Part shown: positions 1-4,537 of the stretch, piece after piece
Position numbering within the stretch: position 1 is the first letter of the stretch
How the letters are laid out: every line of letters begins with the position of its first letter
Made by a program: the position numbers and the translations under genes
Notes under the pieces: model-generated
Database searches by the model: none
What the model saw: only the letters and a program-made list of their open reading frames with translations
What the model was told of the DNA's origin: nothing
Assembly (NCBI GenBank): GCA_947591115.1
Contig: CANQCX010000105.1
Span: forward strand, 1-6,801
From: an uncultured Lachnospiraceae bacterium
GTDB lineage: Bacteria; Bacillota; Clostridia; Lachnospirales; Lachnospiraceae
DNA: 6,801 nt
Direction: 5' to 3'

Positions 1-281
1 TGGTCGGCGGTTTGATCCGTCTCTGGATTGAAAAACGCAAATTCAAGACCGAGGAAAGACGTCAGGAGGTTATGAATGACGGCGTACTGTTTTCTTCCGG
101 TATGATCGCCGGAGAGGGAATCGTCGGTATTCTTCTTGCCGTATTTGCGGTATTGGGCATTAGCTTTGATATGAATGGCGTTCTGGGCAACTGGGGCGGC
201 GTAGCATTTTTCGTACTGCTCGTTGCAATCATGATCTTCTTCATGTTCAGCGGCAAAAAATCAGAAAAGAAATCCAAATAA
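1..281 (+). CDS. OPT family oligopeptide transporter, C-terminal end (5' partial)
   Basis: The frame is open from the window edge (first whole codon at 3) to a TAA at 279-281, giving the last 92 residues of a longer membrane protein. Seen: a basic stretch (residues about 6-20, RLWIEKRK onward), a glycine-rich hydrophobic segment at about 28-53 containing GVLFSSGMIAGE, a second hydrophobic segment at about 65-83, and a lysine-rich cytoplasmic tail. The G-LFSSG-IAGE pattern followed by a final membrane helix is typical of the C-terminus of prokaryotic OPT proteins, which import oligopeptides by proton coupling. Internal TTG (12) or ATG (74) codons could be called as starts for a 'small membrane protein', but the similarity runs through the window edge, so this is a truncated view of a large gene. 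The dipeptidase downstream fits a peptide-uptake role. The substrate cannot be told from this fragment, and a metal-chelate (YSL-like) substrate is possible. Confidence 0.85.
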   Translation, partial: VGGLIRLWIEKRKFKTEERRQEVMNDGVLFSSGMIAGEGIVGILLAVFAVLGISFDMNGVLGNWGGVAFFVLLVAIMIFFMFSGKKSEKKSK

Positions 282-305
282 ATCAATGAGAGAGCAATAG
301 AAGCC

Positions 306-350
306 AAAGATGGGAAATTGTCTGCAGAATCAGCGGACGTTCCCATCTTT
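306..350 (+). terminator. Long hairpin after the transporter gene (terminator or attenuator)
   Basis: AAAGATGGGAA (306-316) is perfectly complementary to TTCCCATCTTT (340-350). Inside it, GTCTGC (320-325) pairs with GCGGAC (333-338) with one G-U pair, closing a 7-nt loop (326-332). A small asymmetric internal loop (317-319 opposite 339) separates the two stems. The 3' arm ends in TTT and is followed by a T-rich but interrupted stretch (CTATCTTCATTTTT), so the classic uninterrupted U-tract is missing. It lies 24 bp after the transporter stop and 39 bp before the next start. It most likely ends or reduces transcription from the transporter into the downstream genes. It could also act as a processing or stability element within one operon. 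Confidence 0.65.
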
Positions 351-379
351 GCTATCTTCATTTTTATGCGAGAAAACAA

Positions 380-384
380 GAGGG
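380..384 (+). promoter_or_regulatory. Ribosome binding site that sets the start of the PqqD-domain gene
   Basis: GAGGG lies 5 nt before the ATG at 390. The same frame is open further upstream, with a TTG at 318 and an ATG at 366. Starting at 318 would place the start codon inside the terminator-like hairpin, and neither upstream codon has a comparable Shine-Dalgarno sequence. The 390 start also yields the expected lysine-rich N-terminus (MAKKRK). Confidence 0.7.
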
Positions 385-389
385 CAGAT

Positions 390-773
390 ATGGCAAAGAA
401 AAGAAAAGTTTCTCCAAATTATCTGGAGAGCGTACCGATCAAAAACGCGGAACGGCCCTGGCGCGTCAAAGACGACGGCATGGTCGAGGTGGATATGGAA
501 AACAAAGGGTTTTACCATTTTATTGCGCAGAAATTTTTCCGCAAGCCGCGCGTCAGCCACATTGCGCTGGACCGGTACGGCAGCGTGGTCTGGCAGAATA
601 TCGACGGGAAAAACACCGTTATGGACATCGTCCGCGTGATGGAGCAGTCGTTTCCAAACGAAAAAGAGCGTATGCTCGATCGCGTCGTTACCTATATGGC
701 GGTGCTGCAGAACAATCGGTTTATTTCCATGAAGGAGGGTGCAAAAACCCAAAAGAAAGGAGGCAGGGCATGA
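390..773 (+). CDS. PqqD family (RRE-like) stand-alone protein
   Basis: A 127-residue soluble protein with no signal peptide or membrane segment. The central part resembles the PqqD fold: a strand pair around 54-61 (RVSHIALD), then YGSVVWQNIDGKNTVMDIVRVM (about 63-84), which matches the family pattern of small residue, W, two-residue step, IDG and a helix starting T-x-x-[DE]-I, and a closing helix (about 94-113) ending in NNRFI. PqqD proteins are small winged-helix domains; the founding member binds the PqqA peptide for a radical SAM enzyme, and related RREs bind RiPP leader peptides. No maturase, precursor or PQQ gene is visible here, so the partner is unknown. It overlaps the next gene by ATGA, which suggests translational coupling. 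Its place between a peptide importer and a dipeptidase suggests, by inference only, handling or sensing of peptides. Family assignment is fairly secure; function is not. Confidence 0.75.
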   Translation: MAKKRKVSPNYLESVPIKNAERPWRVKDDGMVEVDMENKGFYHFIAQKFFRKPRVSHIALDRYGSVVWQNIDGKNTVMDIVRVMEQSFPNEKERMLDRVVTYMAVLQNNRFISMKEGAKTQKKGGRA

Positions 774-1129
774 ATCCGCTGCTTGCTGTGCTTGGTATTC
801 TGCTGTTTGCCTTTGTGACGGCGGCGCTGGTGTTGTGGGGAATGCGCAAAGCGTATTTCCAGCAGGAGCGGCTGACCAACATGCTGCTTTCCAAATCGGC
901 GGAGCGCGTCATGCATTACCTGAAATCACACGATACCATAACGGAAAAAGAGATACGGAATCTGGTCGAGGGCGTGCAGGCGTCGGAATTTCTCAGCCGC
1001 CGAAAAGCGGTGGTGCAGAAGGATAAGGTTTTTACCGCGCGGCTGATTGAGGTCATGCTGCAGGAGGAACGGATCGAACCGGTTCAGAAGGGCAGCGCCG
1101 TTTATCGCAGAAAAGAGAAAAGAAAATAA
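770..1129 (+). CDS. Small single-pass membrane protein with winged-helix-like cytoplasmic tail, function unknown
   Basis: A 119-residue protein whose start overlaps the previous stop (ATGA, 770-773), preceded by AAAGGAGG at 756-763 with 6-nt spacing. Residues about 3-24 form one hydrophobic helix (LLAVLGILLFAFVTAALVLW) followed by basic residues, which predicts the N-terminus outside or in the membrane and the rest in the cytoplasm. The tail is mostly helical: about 43-52 (AERVMHYLKS), 57-68 (ITEKEIRNLVEG) and 88-101 (FTARLIEVMLQEER), then a short stretch IEPVQKGSAVYRRK that could form the wing of a winged helix, ending in a very basic tail. I do not recognise a named family. Reading it as a membrane-tethered winged helix is inference from helix spacing; a bitopic scaffold or an accessory subunit of the transporter is equally possible. 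It is almost certainly expressed together with the PqqD-domain gene. Confidence 0.7.
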   Translation: MNPLLAVLGILLFAFVTAALVLWGMRKAYFQQERLTNMLLSKSAERVMHYLKSHDTITEKEIRNLVEGVQASEFLSRRKAVVQKDKVFTARLIEVMLQEERIEPVQKGSAVYRRKEKRK

Positions 1130-1153
1130 AATAAAGTAGTAGGAGGAATCATC

Positions 1154-2602
1154 ATGGCAGTTTTATCGGGAATCGAACCGGAAGCGGTCTTCCGGTATTT
1201 TGAGGAAATATGCGCGATTCCGCATGGTTCGGGCAATACCAAACAGATCAGTGATTACTGCGTCCGTTTTGCAAAGGAGCATGGACTTTCCTATATTCAG
1301 GACGAAAGCAACAACGTGATTCTTTTTCAGGACGGAACAGCCGGATATGAGCAGTCTGAGCCGGTAATCCTTCAGGGACATCTGGATATGGTGTGTGAAA
1401 AAACGCCGGAATGTACGATCGATTTTGAAAAAGACGGACTTTCCCTTCAGGTTGCGGACGGGATCATATCCGCAGACGGCACGACGCTGGGAGGCGACGA
1501 CGGCATTGCTATAGCAATGGCGCTTTCACTTCTGGAATCCAAAGAAATTCCGCATCCGCCATTGGAAGCGGTCTTTACGGTAGATGAAGAGATCGGAATG
1601 CTCGGAGCCGCCGATTTAGATTGTACGCCGTTGAAATCGCGTATCATGCTGAATCTCGATTCGGAAAACGAGGGCATTTTACTGGTAAGCTGCGCGGGCG
1701 GAACGAGTGCGACCTGCCATTTGCCGGTTTCCAGAAAAGAAATGGACGGAACTGCGGCAGTGCTGACGATCTCCGGTCTGACCGGCGGTCATTCCGGCGT
1801 AGAAATCGATAAGGGACGCGCCAATTCCAACCAACTGCTGGGACGCGCCTTAAATGAACTTGGGAAAAAGCTCCCGTTTGCGCTGGCATCGGTTTCGGGA
1901 GGCTTAAAGGATAATGCCATTCCGAGGGAATCTAGGGCGGAGATTGTAGTTGCGCCGGAAAACGTTTCTGCGCTTTTGGCGTTTGCCGAAGAATATGAAG
2001 CGATTTTTGCATCGGAATATCGGGCGACGGACAGCGGACTGTCTCTTTCGGTCGTTACGGGGCAGACAGGAACGCATTCGGTGTTTGAGGAGGATTCCCA
2101 AAAACGCACGATTGCCGCGCTGGTCAATCTGCCGGGAGGAATCCAGCGTATGAGCGCCGATATTGCGGGTTTGGTGCAGACGTCGCTGAATATGGGAATT
2201 TTGACGACTACGGAGACAGAGGTTGCCATGAGCTACGCTGTCCGCAGCAGCGTCGGTACGGAAAAGGAAGAAGTGGTCAGCCGGCTGGTCAATCTCATGG
2301 AGCTGCTGGGAGGAACGGTTTCCTGCATGGGCGATTATCCGGCATGGGAATACAAACAGGATTCGAAGCTGCGCGACCTTATGACAGAGGTGTTCGAGCA
2401 GCAGTACGGACGGAAACCGGAGGTAGAGGCGATCCATGCGGGCGTGGAATGCGGACTGTTTGCAGGGAAGCTGCCGGGACTGGACTGCGTTTCCTTCGGA
2501 CCGGATATGAAAGACATTCATACGACGGGAGAATGTATGGATATTGCTTCCGTCCGGCGTACATGGGACTATCTTCTGGAAGTCTTAAAACGGCTGAAAT
2601 AA
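1154..2602 (+). CDS. pepD: Aminoacyl-histidine dipeptidase (peptidase D, M20C)
   Basis: A 482-residue cytoplasmic zinc dipeptidase that cleaves Xaa-His (carnosine-like) and other dipeptides, the last step in using imported peptides. All metal and catalytic positions of the M20 family are visible: H76 and D78 (QGHLDMV), bridging D115 (TLGGDDG), catalytic E145 and metal ligand E146 (VDEEIGMLGA), D169 (LNLDSENEG) and H456 (DIHTTGE). The lid/dimerisation domain occupies roughly 185-400 and carries the conserved GGHSGVEIDKGRAN block with H213. IHAGVECGLF near the C-terminus is also typical of PepD. Length fits the family (about 480-490). The start is well set: AGGAGG at 1141-1146, 7 nt before the ATG. 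It follows the small membrane protein gene by 24 bp and is probably in the same transcript, which ends at the strong hairpin right after the stop. No frameshift or missing residue was seen. Confidence 0.95.
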   Translation: MAVLSGIEPEAVFRYFEEICAIPHGSGNTKQISDYCVRFAKEHGLSYIQDESNNVILFQDGTAGYEQSEPVILQGHLDMVCEKTPECTIDFEKDGLSLQVADGIISADGTTLGGDDGIAIAMALSLLESKEIPHPPLEAVFTVDEEIGMLGAADLDCTPLKSRIMLNLDSENEGILLVSCAGGTSATCHLPVSRKEMDGTAAVLTISGLTGGHSGVEIDKGRANSNQLLGRALNELGKKLPFALASVSGGLKDNAIPRESRAEIVVAPENVSALLAFAEEYEAIFASEYRATDSGLSLSVVTGQTGTHSVFEEDSQKRTIAALVNLPGGIQRMSADIAGLVQTSLNMGILTTTETEVAMSYAVRSSVGTEKEEVVSRLVNLMELLGGTVSCMGDYPAWEYKQDSKLRDLMTEVFEQQYGRKPEVEAIHAGVECGLFAGKLPGLDCVSFGPDMKDIHTTGECMDIASVRRTWDYLLEVLKRLK

Positions 2603-2641
2603 AAAAGCGGCTGTGCCTTGCGGCGCAGCTGCTCTTTTTTT
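2601..2641. terminator. Bidirectional intrinsic terminator between convergent genes
   Basis: An 11-bp stem, 2607-2617 (GCGGCTGTGCC) with 2622-2632 (GGCGCAGCTGC), fully paired with two G-U pairs and closed by a TTGC tetraloop (2618-2621). On the + strand it is followed by TCTTTTTTT (2633-2641). On the left it is flanked by six A residues (2601-2606), which form a U-tract when read from the - strand. It begins at the last bases of the pepD stop codon and lies 8 bp from the stop of the convergent ABC-F gene, so one element probably ends both transcripts. Confidence 0.9.
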
Positions 2642-2648
2642 ATATAAT

Positions 2649-4289
2649 TTAATTGTCTTCCTCGTCGTTTGCCGACATGGAATAGATCTGGCGCTTTCTT
2701 GCCATAACGTCGCTCTCCAGATACTCGTCGTATGTGGACACCTTATCGATCATGCTTCCGTCCGGCAAAAATTCAATAATGCGGTTGGCGGTCGTCTGTA
2801 CGACCTGATGATCGCGGCAGGCAAAGAGGATCACACCCGGAAATTTCATCATACCGTTATTTAAGGCGGTAATGGATTCCATATCCAGATGGTCGGTCGG
2901 CTCGTCAAAGATCAGGACATTGCTTCCCATGATCATCATTCGGGAAAGCAGCACGCGGACTTTTTCCCCTCCGGAAAGCACGCGCATTTTTTTCACTCCG
3001 TCTTCTCCGGCAAACAGCATCCTGCCGAGGAAGCCGCGGACATACGTCGCGTCCTTGATTTCGGAATACTGGGTAAGCCAGTCTACGATTACGTCGTCCG
3101 TATCAAAAATGCGGGTATTGTCCTTTGGAAAATAGGACTGGCTGGTGGTAACGCCCCATTTGTAAGTGCCGGAATCCGGCTCCATTTCGCCCATAAGGAT
3201 CTTAAACAGCGTGGTCTTGGCAAGCTCGTTGCCTCCGACAAAGGCGATCTTGTCGTCATGTCCGGCAATGAAGGAAACGTTATCCAGAATTTTAACCCCG
3301 TCGATCGTCTTGGTAATTCCGTCAACCGTCAGGACTTCGTTTCCGATCTCGCGATTCGGGCGGAAATCGATATAAGGATATTTGCGGCTGGAAGGCTTGA
3401 TCTCCTCCAACTGGATCTTCTCCAGCGCGCGCTTACGGGAGGTCGCCTGTTTGGATTTGGAGGCGTTTGCGGAGAAACGGGAGATGAATTCCTGAAGCTC
3501 CTTGATCTTTTCCTCCTTCTTTTTGTTGGCCTCCTTCATCTGGCGCACCAGAAGCTGGCTGGACTCGTACCAGAAATCATAGTTTCCGGCGTAAAGCTGG
3601 ATTTTCCCGTAGTCCATGTCCGCGATGTTCGTACAGACTTTGTTCAAAAAATAGCGGTCGTGGGAGACGACGATTACCGTATTTTCAAAGTTGATCAGAA
3701 ATTCCTCCAGCCACGCGATGGCGTCCAGATCCAGATGGTTGGTCGGCTCGTCTAAAAGCAGGATGTCCGGATTGCCGAAAAGAGCCTGCGCCAGCAGGAC
3801 TTTGACTTTTACGGAACCCGGCATATCGCCCATTCGGGAGGCGTGCTCCTCTGTCGGGATTCCAAGACCGTTTAAAAGCGTCGCGGCGTCGGCTTCCGCG
3901 TTCCAGCCGTCCATATCGGCGAATTCCGCCTCCAGTTCGCTGGCGCGGATGCCGTCCTCGTCGGTAAAGTCCTCCTTCATGTAGATGGCCTCTTTTTCTT
4001 TCATGATGTCATAGAGGCGTTTGTTGCCCATGATAACGGTATCCAGCACCGTATACTCGTCGTACCGGAAATGATCCTGCTGCAGGAAAGAAAGACGCTG
4101 GCCCGGGGTAATGGCGATCTCTCCGGAGGTCGGCTCCAACTGGCCGGAAAGAATCTTTAAAAATGTGGATTTTCCGGCTCCGTTCGCACCGATCAGTCCG
4201 TAGCAGTTCCCTTCTGTAAACTTAATGTTGACGTCCTCGAAAAGAGCCTTCTTCCCGAGGCGCAGTGTAATGTTATTTGCACTAATCAT
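2649..4289 (-). CDS. ykpA: ABC-F family ATPase, YkpA/YbiT type
   Basis: A 546-residue protein with two ATPase domains and no membrane segments. ABC-F proteins act on the ribosome as translation factors, not as transporters. NBD1: Walker A GANGAGKST (34-42), signature region PGSVKVKVLLAQAL (157-170), Walker B LLLDEPTNHLD (177-187), H-loop SHD (209-211). A short arm lies within about 75-145. The interdomain linker, about 250-300, is charged and helical (ANKKKEEKIKELQEF, then a K/R/S-rich tip). NBD2: Walker A-like GGNELAKTT (352-360), intact signature LSGGEK (438-443), Walker B DEPTDHLD (462-469), and H-loop position CRDH (491-494). The length and the NCYGLIGANGAGKSTFLKIL opening match the YkpA/YbiT group rather than antibiotic-resistance ABC-Fs. 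NBD2 departs from consensus at three sites, possibly a subfamily trait. Start: ATG at 4289, with AAAGGG (4296-4301, read on the - strand) 6 nt upstream. It is convergent with pepD and divergent from nifJ. The choice of symbol between ykpA and ybiT is less certain than the family. Confidence 0.92.
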   Translation of the reverse strand: MISANNITLRLGKKALFEDVNIKFTEGNCYGLIGANGAGKSTFLKILSGQLEPTSGEIAITPGQRLSFLQQDHFRYDEYTVLDTVIMGNKRLYDIMKEKEAIYMKEDFTDEDGIRASELEAEFADMDGWNAEADAATLLNGLGIPTEEHASRMGDMPGSVKVKVLLAQALFGNPDILLLDEPTNHLDLDAIAWLEEFLINFENTVIVVSHDRYFLNKVCTNIADMDYGKIQLYAGNYDFWYESSQLLVRQMKEANKKKEEKIKELQEFISRFSANASKSKQATSRKRALEKIQLEEIKPSSRKYPYIDFRPNREIGNEVLTVDGITKTIDGVKILDNVSFIAGHDDKIAFVGGNELAKTTLFKILMGEMEPDSGTYKWGVTTSQSYFPKDNTRIFDTDDVIVDWLTQYSEIKDATYVRGFLGRMLFAGEDGVKKMRVLSGGEKVRVLLSRMMIMGSNVLIFDEPTDHLDMESITALNNGMMKFPGVILFACRDHQVVQTTANRIIEFLPDGSMIDKVSTYDEYLESDVMARKRQIYSMSANDEEDN

Positions 4290-4333
4290 GTTAAACCCTT
4301 TCTTAAATCTTCCTGAAAACTGAACTGTACACT

Positions 4334-4361
4334 ATTTTAGCGTATAATTTTCTTTTTGCAA
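4334..4361 (-). promoter_or_regulatory. Candidate sigma-A promoter for the ABC-F gene
   Basis: Read on the - strand: -35 TTGCAA (4356-4361), a 16-bp spacer and -10 TAAAAT (4334-4339), placing the start of transcription near 4327 and giving a leader of about 40 nt before the ATG. Four of six -35 bases match consensus. It is inferred from sequence only, in an AT-rich region where chance matches are common. Confidence 0.45.
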
Positions 4362-4369
4362 GCATTTTA

Positions 4370-4378
4370 TGCTATAAT
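4370..4378 (+). promoter_or_regulatory. Candidate extended -10 promoter for nifJ
   Basis: TGCTATAAT (4370-4378) is a perfect -10 (TATAAT) preceded by the extended -10 TGn motif. No good -35 lies 17 bp upstream (a T-rich TTCTTT-like stretch only), which is acceptable for an extended -10 promoter. Transcription would begin near 4385, giving a leader of about 150 nt before the nifJ ATG. A second TATAAT at 4343-4348 on the same strand lacks TGn and has only a weak -35. Confidence 0.55.
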
Positions 4379-4435
4379 AAACAGGCAGAATCTGGCTGGT
4401 ATCTGGAAAAAAACAAAAATATCTTGTGGAAGCTC

Positions 4436-4464
4436 TTGCTTTTTTAGGATATTCAGCCTATATT
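4436..4464 (+). promoter_or_regulatory. Second candidate promoter for nifJ
   Basis: TTGCTT (4436-4441), a 17-bp spacer and TATATT (4459-4464). Overlapping AT-rich hexamers (TATTAT at 4461, TATAAC at 4464) make the exact -10 uncertain. The transcript would begin near 4471, at the edge of a small dyad (4474-4489), leaving a 5' leader of about 67 nt. It is weaker evidence than the extended -10 element upstream; both could be used. Confidence 0.35.
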
Positions 4465-4524
4465 ATAACTTAGTGACAGTGTGATGTCATGGAAAAGATT
4501 TTGAACATTTTTTAAAAATAAAAT

Positions 4525-4530
4525 AGGAGG
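4525..4530 (+). promoter_or_regulatory. Strong ribosome binding site of nifJ
   Basis: AGGAGG lies 7 nt before the ATG at 4538, in A-rich, probably unstructured sequence. It favours the 4538 start over the in-frame ATG codons at 4550 and 4559 (M5 and M8). The context AGGAGGAATTATCATG is almost identical to that of pepD (AGGAGGAATCATCATG). Confidence 0.9.
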
Positions 4531-4537
4531 AATTATC

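Noticed and set aside
62..379. 105-codon open frame on the - strand over the transporter end and the hairpin
   Set aside because: It is antisense to the OPT C-terminus, crosses the terminator-like hairpin, and has no domain or start signals.
318..389. N-terminal extension of the PqqD-domain protein from TTG 318 or ATG 366
   Set aside because: It would start inside the hairpin or lack a ribosome binding site; GAGGG before ATG 390 is the better start.
1904..2521. 205-codon open frame on the - strand inside pepD
   Set aside because: It is fully antisense to a gene with every catalytic residue in place, has no ribosome binding site, and its translation is rich in Arg/His/Ser with no recognisable domain; it is a codon-use shadow.
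2889..3755. 288-codon open frame on the + strand opposite the ABC-F gene
   Set aside because: The - strand product has intact ATPase motifs throughout, so this frame is its shadow; no ribosome binding site or domain supports it.
4428..4445. Possible terminator/attenuator hairpin (GGAAGC-TCTT-GCTTTT) in the nifJ leader
   Set aside because: The stem has only four Watson-Crick pairs plus two G-U pairs, too weak to call as a terminator.
4489..4515. Eight-codon leader ORF (MEKILNIF) before nifJ
   Set aside because: There is no Shine-Dalgarno sequence in front, no run of regulatory codons and no paired attenuator hairpins, so a leader peptide is not supported.
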